Program-made: the position numbers and the translations under genes
The notes under the pieces: model-generated
Told to the model about the DNA's origin: nothing
Seen by the model: the letters and a program-made list of their open reading frames with translations, nothing else
Database searches by the model: none
Source: Gymnorhina tibicen
Taxonomy: Eukaryota; Chordata; Aves; Passeriformes; Artamidae
Direction of reading: 5' to 3'
DNA length: 64,000 nt
NCBI GenBank assembly: GCA_013399875.1
Contig: VXAZ01001052.1
Location: forward strand, 62,001 to 126,000
Shown: positions 49,691 to 63,324 of the stretch, in pieces
How the letters are laid out: every line of letters begins with the position of its first letter
Numbering within the stretch: the stretch's first letter is position 1

Positions 49691-52600
49691 TATTCTTACA
49701 AGATCCCCGTACTATAAAGAATATAAAGCTACTGCTATATTGGAAGTTCTCAATTCTGGACTTCACTCATCTGAAAAAGCTTAGTCAATCCAAAAAAATT
49801 GCATTACAAGGCCTTGCATGCTTTGCAGATTCAACAGAAAATACACAATCTTGTGGTTCTCTGCAAAAATACTACTATGCTGTGGGAAGAAAAAACAGCC
49901 CACAGGAGAGCACACCTGGAGAATGACCACTTGCAAAAAGCACACAGGCATAAATGTGAGTTTCCAAAGCACCAAACTGAGTTTCTTTGTAGCTGAAATT
50001 TTCACCGAAGGAAATGGGTCAAAAAAGGGAAGGAAGGCTCAAACTCGGGTGCCTAAGCACAAAATCTTAATATCAAATATTCAACAGCTGCTTGGAAGAA
50101 ATTTAGCATCCCTAAAAGCAAGCTATACAGGTTCCCACCACAATCTAAATTAGACCACCTGATTTCAATTATCTTTTTTTTATAGGGTTTGATTTAACTG
50201 ATCTGACCAAGATCAAAATAGGTCCCCTTATCAGACGTTGCACAAAAAGACAGAATCTCCACCCCACCACGAGACTGTCCATAAAGACAGCTTCATGTTC
50301 CCGGGCAGGGAAGCAGTACTTGCAGCCCAGTTACTGGCAAAGGACGCCTGTTGGTGAGGGGAAGGTTTAACCTGGACTACCAGGATGCACTTCCAGAGAG
50401 GACAGGCCAAAGAGAGCACGTGCCAGGCACACAACTCATCAAAGGGATTAATTCATTAACAAAGTTGAAACAGCACTCATTTTGATCCCCTCCATCTGCT
50501 CCTGCTCCTGCAAGGTAACTCAAGCACCCAGATATGCGGGGCTGCCGACAGAGAGCAAGCAACTGCTGGTCTCCACACAAATTCACTTCTCATCACCAGA
50601 GGCTTCTCCCGTTAAGACAGATCCCGTTACACCAGATCCTGCTGATGCATCCTGTGAATCACAGATACGAGGTTTTCCCAGCCAAGGCCCTTGACCTCAC
50701 CATGATTACACTGATGGTGCTTTTTCAGGGAATTTTCTTTTGCTCATGGGGCTACTGAGGTTACTTGTTCCAGGGCTAGCAGGCTGTCCACAGAGTCGGG
50801 GAAGTGCTAGCACATCTGCCAAAATGTTTTTCCAGGCCCCTTGGGGCACAGTTCAATCCAATTAAATACGCACAAAAGCAATAAAACTCAAAAATTATTC
50901 CCTTGGTGCTGTGGGCTCCAGCAGTCCAAAGGTCTTTCCCTCTACTATAGTGCCAGCAACTTGAAGTCAAACCCCTTCCAGTCAAACCCCATCCAATAGA
51001 GTTGTATCAGCTATTTCTGAAATCACGTGACCCTTTTTCATGTGCATTTGAGACACAAACCATGCTGACTGGCCTGGGGTCCTTGGCCATAAAGGAAATT
51101 TTTCTGCCCAGTTGCAAAGAACCTGAAAACAACTTTGCCTCCAGAAAATCAGCACTTAACTGCAAACATGTCCTTCCTCTCATACAACTGCACCACTGCA
51201 GTGAAACCACTCTGCTACATCAGCTGAAGTTACAGTGGTAACAGTGCCCACACAGAGATTTTTATTTTGACTTTGCACAACCTACTTCCTAGGAAGTGAA
51301 AGATGAAAGTACTGGGAAGAAAAGGAGGGGTGAAAGACAATCTCATTTCTAAACAATAGTGCAAAATGTGGGTTAGCATGCAAAGTCTTGTCAACTTGGT
51401 GATCTCTGAAACATGTTTTGAACCAGTGGAGAGACATCCCCTTGGAGCACAACACTACAGGCAGATACTCTGAATTGGATACTGACCACAGGAAACAGAG
51501 ATTCCACAATTCAAGCTATCAAGGCACAAATATGCCACGTAGGAAGGGCACAGAACACATTCTCAAAACACAAAGGAGTTTTAAATGTTACTAAGACACT
51601 ACCACCTTGTCTAAAGGTCTCAGAAGATAACACTGCTGAGACAAGTTCAGGCAAGCACTCCGGCTAGATCGCTGGGCAAAGAAGTGCATTCACATCAGCA
51701 ACCAGTAAATGTTTATTTCCAGTGGGAAGAGGCTGCCAGGAGTGCAGACTCTGGTTACTCCAGCGACCACACACTGAGCTGACATCAGATAGACAGCTTT
51801 CACCCTGCTGGATGCTCAGCTCGCCAACCTCAGGCTACATCTACCCTGCAAGGATGGCAACAGGATCTCTGGCTAAACCCAAGGAACACACGTGAAAATC
51901 AGTGCAGGTCCTGCCCAGAGAACTGCTGCACATATGGCTGCTAAACTTATTGGGAGCTGAAAAGTGTAATGGGGTGTATTCATTAGTATTTTCTATTACA
52001 AAAAATGCTTATGTTCTCATGGTTACAGACCTATTTCAGACTATTTACAATAAAAAAGTTGCAATTCTTCTCAAACGAAATAGACAAACAAAGAAATCAG
52101 TTTGGGGGTGGTTTGGGTTTGTTTTTCTTTTTGACCCAAAGACATATTTTCAAACACAAACCAAGAAGTGAATAACAGGCCTTTTAATACTAAATTTATA
52201 TGCCCAGAAACTGTTTTCCATGAGCTCAGAGACCAAAACTCAGACACTTACCACTACCATGTAGTTCAATACATTTGTAACGGATTCAAGATCTATTAAA
52301 AAAAAGTTCAAACTCCATTTGTACTCCAACAGCAAGAGCTGGCTTTTCTTCCAAGCCTCTTCACCAACCTGTTGTTCAATAATGAGCTTTCAGAACTATA
52401 GTAAAATTCATTGCTCCCTTTATACTCATCTCATTATCCTGGCCTCTTGCTGTGCTTGCTCCTTTTAATGGATGTAGCAAGTATTAGCTTGATTTCCTAC
52501 CACACATCAAGTTTTCAGCTGAGGTTAGTAATATACATCTCTAACAAACGATAAGATCTCTATTAATTTACTACTAAATGCATAAAGCTGGAGATTTTAT

Positions 52601-55600
52601 TTTTGCCTTGCATCTGACAGATAGTGAGAGTGTACCTTACTTTCCTGACATGCTCTAACTTTTGCATGCAGACACAAGCGATAAGAGGAATTCGAATCAA
52701 GGCCAAAACCCAGTTATCATAAAAGAACTGAACTGAATATATCCATTTGCATCCATATGTCAAGAAGTGCCCTAGGAATACTGCAGTCAATACATAACAA
52801 AAGAAAGTTTTAAGACCTGAAGTTGGCAACAGCACATTTTGATGAGAAAATTAAATTAAAACATGTGCCTGTTCAAAATACAGCTTACTGAGAAAGTAAA
52901 GAAAAAAAAAATCCAAACCAAAACAGTTAAAAAATAATTTCATTGCTACATTTTCCAGACTTTATTCTTGAGGCCTTACACATTCAGACACGGATAGCCA
53001 GGCGTGAATTCAGATGAAGTAGCATAAAGGAAGGAAGCTGGAATTGATGCTGACAAGTCATGAAAGTCCCACCATTCTGGGTGACTCCAAACTCGCTAGA
53101 CGTGTCAGAACAACGTAGCAAGATGCTCTGCTGTTGGCAATCCTGTGCTGACACAGACACTAACTGTTTTTCCTGTGGTACACTCATAATACTTTTGTCC
53201 AACAGAAATGTAGATCACTTCTTAAGTTTCATAACTGGAAATTAGCAAATAGTATTCACAAACTCACCTCAGTCACCAAGCATCCTGTGGTGCCCTAGGC
53301 TGACGGCAACAGCCAGAACCTGCCATCTGTATAAATGCTGGAAAAAGTTAAATCACAAGCACAAAAAACCTGGAGAGAGCTCTAAACCAAAGGAACCTCT
53401 CTCCTGCAAGTCCAGGGGAGCAAGAGCCAGCCCCTCTGATGACATATATGGCCATACTGCATGTTCCTGTAAAGGAAAATGTCAGGGAGGCACTTGCTCG
53501 TTACAAGTACAGCTGCTGCCTAGGCTGGCTGCAGGAGCCCCAGCCATCCTCACTGCTGCAGCTCACCCTACCTGACTGCAGCATGGCGAGATGCCAGCCT
53601 AAACCTTGCAGGAGCATTCCAATTTTTCTGGCACAACGAGTTTGTCACTTTTGCTTTTATGCCCTACTTGGTACAGTGGTGTAACAAATGGATGAGGATC
53701 TTCACGTATTACTGCTCTGCAACAAAGATAAAACAGCAGTACCTGATGCACACATTTACTTGTATTAAATTTGTGGGTTTAAGCACTCAAACCTTTCAAA
53801 AGAGTGAAAAACAATCACCACAATAATTTCCAGAATTCCCCGCTACTGCAAGGACAGGTCTGAGCCTATCAGTACCAATCAAGCTCATTTTAAATAAGCA
53901 TAACAGCCCCCACAAAATTTGTTTATTGAAATTAACTGTGGGGCTGAGGATAAGTTTGGTTTATTTGCTGCATAAATTTGCAAAGCCAGAGCTGTGTGCT
54001 GGAACTTTTAAACAAAGCGCTGGAGTCAGCAGGACCTGAGGTTCTACCCAACCACTGATTCACTGTTTGACCTTGAAGAAGTCCATCACCTCGTCATAAA
54101 TCTGCCAGCCCAGCTGTGAAACTGGATAAAAGCAGGACTACTCCACAAAATGCATGCTGCAACTCGTTTGGCCTTCTGTTAAATAAACATAACGCCCCCT
54201 CAAAACAAACCCGACCAACTAAACAATGTGATTTTTCTGTATACAAAGCACTTTGTACTGTACAAAAATGGAGTGCTTTACCAAGTGGGAGGGAAATGGA
54301 TGTAAATATTTACACACGTAACTGCAAAGAGCTGTTACTCACTCGAGGGATGTGCATGCTGGTAGCTGTATAATTCAAGAGCTACATTAGCATAGTGGGG
54401 GTGCCTTCACCAGACAGAAATAACACACTGGTCTCTGGAAAGCATGCACTGTCCAAGGAGGGTAAGGAAAAAGCTGACATCAAGGGGACAGTTCCTGCCA
54501 GATTGGAAACTAAATTAGCTTCAAATAAAACAGAGATTCAACAAAGCTACAAGTGCTCAGAGCTTAATTACAGGAGTAGACGAAACTACTAGCTTAGCAT
54601 CCAGATTTTTTTTCCACTTTTCCATCATCTCACAAACTCTTCCAAAAGGCAAGTGTATTTTGGAGCAGTAAGTAGGTCTGAAACTACAGAGGGTAGCTAC
54701 TTCTCCTTATGCAACTTGTGTTCGATTGCCCCTTATGCCTGCCAAGAAGAAAAGTTAATGCTAAGACTGGGAGGAGAAGAGTCACCTCAGCCAGCAACTC
54801 ACCTGCTTCCGTTGTGTCCTGCTGCAAATGCAGGACCTGTTACTTTACATCCCTCCACACTTGAGCTACTATGGAGGTGACACCACAATGTTTCTAGAGT
54901 AACACTTCTAGTGTATTTAGATCAGTGACACATAATCCCAAATGCAAATTAAAAGTAGAGGTAACACTTGCGCTATGTAAGGGAAAGAGGCTGACTGGAC
55001 TCCCTTTCACACGGCAAAGTCTGGCGCCATTAATTCATGGGTCCTAACAGCTTAAGATACCACTTACCAGTGGTGAGAAAACCTGGAACCGGGTTCCAAC
55101 AGCTTCCTTGTAAGTTAATTTCATCTTCCGTTATAAAAATTAGTCTGTCCCTTTAGAAATTTCTTGACAAAAGAGAATTGTCTACTGTTTCCCATTGCTA
55201 TCACTTCCAATATGAGTTTGTTCTACAAGCGTAAGTGTGGCAGTGCTTGTCCCTAGTTTGCTGTTCAATTGCCCACTTCCAATAAGACATTTCTTTCCAT
55301 TTTCATACATAAATAAAGGAAGCACTGCTTGTAACTGCAACCTTGAACCTCATGTGATAAGGTGCTTAGTATTTACATAACGTCCACACTAAAACTAATA
55401 AGTACATCACATTGTGCACAGGTTAAAAGTTATGCAAAAAATGCATGACTCAAGAGCAGCTTCTGCAACTCTGAATCTCTGTGGTGTCTGAATCTTTGGT
55501 GACTTCAAGCTGCCTAATCTGCTCTAAGGACATAAGGTACAGTAAGCTATTTGTTCAGCTTGTGGAGAGCCAGATTTAAGGATTTCATATTCAAACAGCA

Positions 55601-57840
55601 CTGACTCAAGTAGCAATGTTCAAGGACTTTTCAAAGTGCATCTGTGGAGCTTATCAATACCACAAGTTCAATACTGCCCTACCTGACTTTGTTTTCTTTA
55701 GCCAAGGCCTCAGGTTTTGCTTTAATCTAGCATCAGTGTGATACTATAACTGAAAAATCAAGCCTTCACTTTGAAAAGTTCGCTCAGTTTTTTTCTCTGT
55801 CTCTTGCATCCAGTTTTAAAGGCATAGAAAGACTCAGGAATCATGTCTGGGCATAGAGCAGTGATAGGGGATACAACAGCATAAAGTCACCCCAAGACAG
55901 TAGGCTACTGTTGTCCACTGTTTCTTCTACAGATATGGACCTGCATGTGATGTAGAGCAAACACATTCTAAGTCCAGTGTTTTTAAGAAACAGTACATGT
56001 ATATATATCTGTGTGAGCACCTACACACACGTTTCCCCATTTCATCATCTATACAACATATGTACACATGACAATACTTTCCAGAAGAGCTGTATCAGCC
56101 TATTAGGGGCATTAAGATAACTGCCCTGCGTTGCAATAGCCCTGCTCATTTCAGAAATGTGAACAAATGCATTTGATATGTACGCTGTCAGCATGCTTGG
56201 GATTAACAGAGATCAGCAACCAATTTGGAGTAATTGAATATTCACAGCAGCGTCTGGTCTGATCTGTTAACACAGTCACACACACAGAATGTAGGGCAAG
56301 CATTTTTAAAAATGCCCAGAAAAACAACCCAGAAGAAAACCAAGGGTACTGCTTAAGAAAACACGGACCCCCAGCAGCCTTCTGCTTCTTGGCCTCCCCT
56401 TCACCTTCTGCACAGTGTTTGCTGGCTGCAGCCCGTACCCACATCAAGGGTTTTGTTCATGTACAAACTCGGTGCAGTGATCACATTCTTCCTAGAAGTA
56501 CATGCTCGTGTGCTGGACTTACCAAGCCTTTGTCACGCTCCTGTTGCTTTCCCGATCACACAGTAATACTGCTCTCTCTTGCCCCCCACTGAGGACATGT
56601 GAGAAACATTAACATATCTCAAATGCCTAGCAGACCTTGAAGTATCCTTGTCAGAACTTTACATTTCCTGGGCAAATCTTGTGGTGACAGAAACTCTCTG
56701 TAATTGCATTTAAGCCAGTAATGATGCACTGATAATGCCAATGCAGTCTGACCATCAGATTTCAATGTATATTACATGCCTGCCTGAAAGCAGCATTAAC
56801 AATGGAACGGATTTTATTATTTACTTGTAATTAGAACTCCTTGCTGATGCTAGTGAAAAAACACACTTTCAAGAGAGAAATAATCAGTAGTAAAATACAT
56901 GTAATTATTTTTATTATAGGCTTGTGTCACTTCTACCTATTAAGATTGCTCCCTTCCCAAATCAGTTTCCCATTTCTGCTACACATGAAAAGCTCTGGAC
57001 AAAGTATTCAGTGGCAGGTACACATCTTACTAGTAAATGCGTATTTTTTCAAAGTAGCTTATTTTATCACCATAGGCAAAACAGTACTTTTGGGTCATTC
57101 AGGCCTACAATAACTCTGGTGACTTGATACATGAACATTCTACCAAGCCATTCTTTGGAGAGCCAATGTTAATTTAAAAAGGGAACAACTGTTTCCAAGA
57201 GGCAAGATTTTATCTGTCCTGTAAAAGTCATCAGCTCTACAAAGTTACAAATCACTGGAGAAAAACTGCACAGCAAGTCTCCGGTAGAGCCTCAGACATT
57301 TAGCAGCCAAGCACCTTGGGAAAGGCCTCCAGCCCTTGGCATGCTCTAGATGCTGCTGAGCAAGACCTCCTGGAGCTTCCCTTGGCAGCTCCAACACACC
57401 GCTATTCATGCTATCCCCGACCAAAGCCCGCGAACGGAGGACGAGAAGGTCATCTGACCCTTGTGCTCCCTGCGAGCCAAAGGAGGCTGTGTGAGGCTTT
57501 GTGCTTTGCTGAGCTTTGCTGGGTTTACAGTGAGGTCCCGCTGCTGCCCTGCTCCTGACTGGGGAGTGCAGTGGGCCTGGCCATCACCCACCTGGAGAGA
57601 CCCCATGCTCCCAGCCCCCAGGAACTGCCAGCACGCCCCTGACAGGTCGGTGCATGCACACGTGTACTCGTGTGTCAGAGAGAAAAGCAGGGAGCAAGGC
57701 TGCACGGAGCGAGCAGGGTGCATGATAAATGGGAACCGAATCTGAAGCAGAAGCTTGGAGAGACCAAACAAGTAAAAGCACAGGAGCCCATGCATGGAAG
57801 ACAGAACAAAGGGCAGGCAGGAAGCACAAAAAATACCCCT

Positions 57841-57859
57841 CAAACAAACAAACAAAAAA
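57841..57859. repeat. (CAAA)n simple repeat
   Basis: A few caaa units run into an A tract. No function is implied. Confidence 0.75.
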
Positions 57860-59246
57860 ATGAACAAGGGAGACTACTAGGGCACTTTGAGGAAGCACCC
57901 TTTACTTCTACCCGCCTATGCACACATCCTTGTTACTCCAGAACATCCAGAAGCTGCTTAGAGACGACTGATACTGCTCCCCCCGGTACAGGTCCCTCTC
58001 CTCTCCACAACAACCCAGCTGCAGAGGGGCAGCACACTGCTTTTTCTACAGTGCAAAAAGAGGCCCAGCAGCATTTTTGAACTCTCCAGGGTATGACTTT
58101 GCAACACAGAGGGGTTTTCTCCATGTACATTTTGCGATTGTCCTTGTCAGCTTGAGTAGATAAATCTCCTTAAATCGTCTCTCAGCTCTACCATGTGTAT
58201 GCTAAACAGGACCTGGCTTGTTTTACAAAATAAAGAGTGCTGGATGAGGAGGAGGCACATGACCTACACTAACATTTTCTTCCCCTGGTTTAGCATAAAT
58301 AAAAGCACCACTATGAAAGAGCGCTTAAAGTTCCTTTTGCAGCTAACATTGAAAGAGTTTATTATCACACTGCAGAAATGCTTTAGGGGAAATCTTGCTC
58401 TGATAGTGTTCTCATGAGAACACTTGACGTTTTCAAACAAGTCACTTTGAAATGCTCAAGAATACGAATGTCATGAGGCTCCCAAAGATACATCTTATCC
58501 CAATGGGAAGCTCCTGTGTTGCCTGCTAAAAGAACATGAAGCTCTGCAGGAAGTACTGCATCTTTCAAACAGTATTTCAGACATCAAGCCTTGAAAGTGA
58601 TCTGGCATTGAAACACCAGTCTGTACTGCTCAGATTTAGTTTGTTTAAAGCTAACTTGTATAGTGAAGGGTACCTGGAGCTGCAGATCCCCCTTTGTTTC
58701 TGTATTTCTCTGGTACACAGAGGTAACATAGATTTCAGGAACTACTTGAGTGACCACAGGATAGGGCAAAGTTCAAATGAGCTTTCCGTCTACAGAACCA
58801 GCACTATGCAGCCAGAGGCACTGCAGCCTGCCCCAGAGGAGCTGCCAGTGGACACAGTCTCCTTTCCTACAGATTCATCACCCCACCTCGCCACACCTTC
58901 TGTCCAGCCCATAGGCTGAGATCACCAGCACATCTAATGCAGTACCCCGCACACCTGCCCAGTGCCTACACTTTTTGAACTATTCAAATGACTTTAATAG
59001 GTTTTTCACAGCTCACACCCTTCAGCGCAGTCCTCAGTCCCTGACAGAGAAGTGGGGTGGGGATGGGACACGTCTCTGCCAAACAATGATTCCCAGGTGG
59101 CTGACTGTAAAGCAGAGAGAGAGTGGCCTCTGCTTACCACTATCAATACTTTTTAAAATGGTGCTTGCACACGCACTAGCATTTTCTCAGAAGCCCTCAT
59201 TGTGTAAAATCCTGTCCAGAATTATCCAGTCATTTGACTTTTTAAT

Positions 59247-59275
59247 TAAAAAAAAAAAAAAATTAAAATAAAAAA
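59247..59275. repeat. A-rich low-complexity tract
   Basis: An A run of about 15 continues into ttaaaataaaaaatc. No adjacent retroposed sequence was recognised. Confidence 0.75.
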
Positions 59276-60964
59276 TCAATATAATAAAGTATAGGGGACA
59301 CTAGGCCACTTGTGTTTTGCTCAACTCATCCTCTCCAAGTAAAAATCTCAGTGTCCATCCACCATTTATCTGCACTGCAAGGTACAAAGCCTCACCAGAG
59401 CAAAACTGAGCAGTGCCCTGTTGCAGAGCGAAGTATCCAGGCACGTAATTGTGCTTAACCTAAACCATATGTTTCTAAAAACACCAACAATGCTGAACAA
59501 TGAGACCAGCCTCACATCCAAGGGAATTTAGGAACAGGGGAACAACTGAAGTGACAAGCTTGTTCATCACAGAGCTACAGATTCATTGTTATCGTTGTTT
59601 TTTGGCACGATGCTGCCTAAATTCCTTCCCATGTTTTGTGAACAGCTGAACTGTGTTCCCTTACAAAAGAAATTAATATGGCAGCCTGTGTACATCTGCT
59701 TTAATCTTAAAACAAAGCAGTTTTGCTATCTTTAGTACAAGCATAATAAAGGCACCAAAAAAAGACAGATGGTTTGGATTTTCTTTGCAGAAAGCAAGAG
59801 AGAAGACTGACATCTCAACTGTTTACGTAGCCACAACCCATTACGTGGCCACAGCAAACCAAGGGGGGATGCAGAAAGTGCCTCTTTGTCAGCGTCTCAG
59901 ATGCCGACTGCTTTCAGTCAGGTCTTATAAAAAGCATAAAACAACTCTGCACATAGATAAATGCTTTTGTTCGTACAGATTTAATTTATATTGTTAGGAA
60001 AACACTTAACAACAGCCACACTAATGCCAAACAAATTAATTTCAGTAAAGCTAGAGCAAACACTACCATTATGTTTAGGCAGCACAGAACAAAACCCTTG
60101 AAAATCCAACATTAAAGGAGTTATTTATGGTCATTGCTCAGCCCTCCTGCCCCCATCATTTGTGCATTAGAAATCTCCTGACTGCTCACTTGCAAACTCC
60201 CTGGCTTCTGCCAAAAACTGGCCACGCACTGATAGCCAGAAAGTTCATTTTGCAGGGATAATACAATCACCTTGGTCTGGCAGTTGGGATGGGTTTCTGG
60301 GTCTTGCTTTCAGGTTTTTGTTTTGTTTTGCTTTGGTGTTTTTTTTTTACAATTCAGCCTTTCTTTTAAAATATCCCACTTCAGGATTAAAACTTTCCCC
60401 TTCCTGCAATCAATCAAACTGATAGTGGTTTTGGCAGAAAGGCAAGTAACAGGAAAAAAGTAAGGACAGAACATGTGAAACATATCCAAGAAATAATTCA
60501 TAACTTGCTCTGTATTTTTTATGTAACAGATACATAGTTCAGGGAAAAGCACACACTAAAGGCTTTTCCCTATTACCCTTTAACAAATATTCAGAGAATG
60601 GTAGTCATGTAAAAATATCACCCTTGATATAAAGGGATAAAAAGACAAGCTGAATTAGCTCCTGAATTAGGGGCAGAAAAAAGTTCTCTGATACAGATAT
60701 TGCTTCCTTTAGCACAATTAAATGCCTTTTTAATATTTCCATGTTGGAGAATTTAAGAGACCCAAATTAATGATTTTTCCAATTAGCAAGTACTTAAAAA
60801 GTAAAAGAAGATGGCACACATGGAAAAAACCCAAAACACTTGTTCAATTTGTGAGTGCTTCCACTTGAACCAGTGCTCAAACACAGTATTGACAAGTAAC
60901 GCTTGGGGTTTTAGAAGCAGCATTTCCATTAAGGAAAACGCTTGCTGCAGTTGCATTAAATCCT

Positions 60965-61345
60965 TACCGGGCACGGGGAGGCTTTTGTGCGCTGCAGTTA
61001 CACTCCATTAAATGCTTCACAGGAGGGCTGGCGTGACACGGCTCAGTGGGCCTGGGGGACACGTGGGCTTGCAGGGCATGTGCAGCCTCTGCAGCATCGC
61101 TTGCCTGACCGGCACCCTTCTCCAAAGAGCACGGGACAGAGCAAGCGCGGGCGAGCGGAGCGCAGCCGCCCCTCCTTGCAGCTCCTTCTAGGAGACGCCC
61201 CGCAGGCTGGGGTACCAAAGGGCCCCCGGGACAGCCAAGGGCAGTTGTGCAAGGCGGGGAGGCCAGACTCCCTGCGGAGGCTCCCGGAGGAAGCCGCCGG
61301 CTCACATCTGTCACGAACTCTGTTTACAGGCGCGCCAACAGATGC
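60965..61345. promoter_or_regulatory. CpG-island-like block, candidate promoter or first exon
   Basis: About 25 CpGs occur within ~380 nt, in a window where CpG is otherwise rare. The densest part is agcgcgggcgagcggagcgc near 61144-61163, and a GGCGGGG Sp1-type box is near 61253-61259. On the gene strand the block ends in CCCG|GTAAGG with the donor at 60967, and an ATG at 61008-61006 would leave that exon in phase 2, which does not join exon A (phase 0) directly. It could be a non-coding first exon of the myosin gene, an alternative promoter, or the start of an unrelated transcript. Confidence 0.45.
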
Positions 61346-63310
61346 TTGCAGCGAGAGTCGCTGAACTTTGACATCCAACATAAAGATGTAAACACTTCTC
61401 CACAGAAGATAAATCCTGAGTACTAAAAGGCACTCCGGCTGACTTCTGGCCCTCCCCAACCCCACACCATCCGCCAAACCCAAAACTTCTGCACATATCA
61501 CTTAAAAACAACAACAATAAAAAAGACCCAAAGCACAAAAAAACCCCCAAGAAATCAACATACTATTAGCCACAGCATTAAGCTTTTTTAAGTATGCTAA
61601 TCAGAAGAATTATTAAAAGTAAGCCAAATATAACTAACTGGAGAATAAGATGAACTTTACAGTGTTTAGACAGATGGAATCTGATTTCCTGCTGTAAAGC
61701 TGCTGAATTTGGCATTGACCCTGAGCCCCAAAGGCAGGGGATCTGCTGCCCAAAACACACACAAGCTACCCAGTGTCCGGAATCAGCAGTCACTACCCTT
61801 GATACGCACCATTAAATTAAAGAGTATGGAAGTCTTCATAAATAAAGTTTGCAAAAAAAGATGGAATCATTTAATGCTAAGAGCAGCCAAGACCAAAGCC
61901 CACTGCATATATTTGTGTATTTTCTTGAGAGGCTGTATATACAAGGGAGCTCACAAAGGGCTTCTTTAAAATGCTCCCTTGTAAATGTGCATTTGAAGGG
62001 TAATAGCTATTGAATTCAGGGAAATGTCCAAAAAAACACTGTTTGGAAATATTTTCGGGTCTTTACGTGGAAGAGCTAGAAGCAAGCATGACGCTTTTCA
62101 ATGCTAGCTAAGAAAATCCTTGTCCAGAAGGATTTACTTCTCCGATGCCTGATCCTATGAACTATGGATGCAGCCAAACACAGCATTTACTGATAAACAG
62201 TCCTACTGACTTCAGTAACTTAAGCCAAGTAACTTCAGTGGTGTTATTCATGCCCTGTGAATATGAACGGAAGACTCTTGTTTAAAAGGGCTCCTCACAA
62301 CAGCAAAGGCTAGCACAAGAGAGTCCCAAGCGAGGGTGAGAAAGGACACAAGGCGAAGAAAAGAGTCCTTATGAGAAATGCTTAGCCATTACCTGCAGAT
62401 TTGGGGCTTTCTTTTTAATTTTAAACTGACAGTGAGGAAAACATGAGCCCTCCTGGTATAACCACACAGTAACTTCAACATAATCCTATAGATAACTCAA
62501 GAATCAAACAAAAGGAACACCCCCCCCTCCCCAAACTAACCAAAACAGAAAGAACAAACCCCAAACCTCAAACAAAGCCCAGGTCTACAACTCCTGAATG
62601 AGGTCACGATGAGAAGCTCTCCCAGCCTTCAAACCAGAAAGAAAAAAAAAAAAGTGAAAACCTCCATGGAACACATACTTGAGCTGTGTTTAACAAGGAA
62701 CATCTGTAGCCTTCCAATTCCTGAGATGCAGAAATGCCGCAGAAGAGCCACAATAAGTTAAACATACAGGAAAAAATACTTTTGTTGCTGCCCAAACCAT
62801 TTACAGGTGCCTCTGATTTGAAGCTAAGGATACCAAGCTCTACTCTGTTTGCTGACATAACACCATGCTGTGAAGGACTTCTCTGTGAAGAAAATTCACA
62901 GAAAGCTGGTTTAACTGACAAAGTCTTTACTGGTGAAATATGACATCTGTTTTTAAAGAGCCTACATTTTTTGGATATTATCACTCAACTGCTTCTATTT
63001 ATAACATTTGATGTAAAAGGTTCTCTCAGTCAGCTAAGTAGGTATGCAATTAAGTATCCTGAATTTTTAGTGTCAGACTGAGGACAGTTTGCAGCAATTG
63101 AATCAACTTTTACTTCTCCCTGAACGAGTTGGTTCAGATAAGATTTCCCCTACACACACATGCATACGTTATGTCTTACATATATACAATTCTTCCCTTG
63201 CAAGGGAATGGATGTTATTAAAAATGTGTGTTCTAGGTGCTTTTCTGGAAGTCCTCAATTCTCAAAGGCTTAAACACAGCGCTACCTACACCAACAGCCA
63301 TGATTGCATT

Positions 63311-63324
63311 AAAAAAAAAAAAAA
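63311..63324. repeat. Poly(A) tract
   Basis: A run of 14 A on the plus strand. No SINE or processed pseudogene was recognised upstream of it. Confidence 0.8.

Noticed and set aside
50777..50812. A minus-strand string reading HFPDSVDS, resembling HFPSTVNS of the class X N-terminus
   Set aside because: A stop codon lies immediately before it in that frame, and the following residues diverge completely, with no donor in place.
54180..54200. A second CTCF-like motif (reverse complement of acgccccctcaaaa)
   Set aside because: Only the GGGGGCG core matches; the CCAS half of the consensus is absent.
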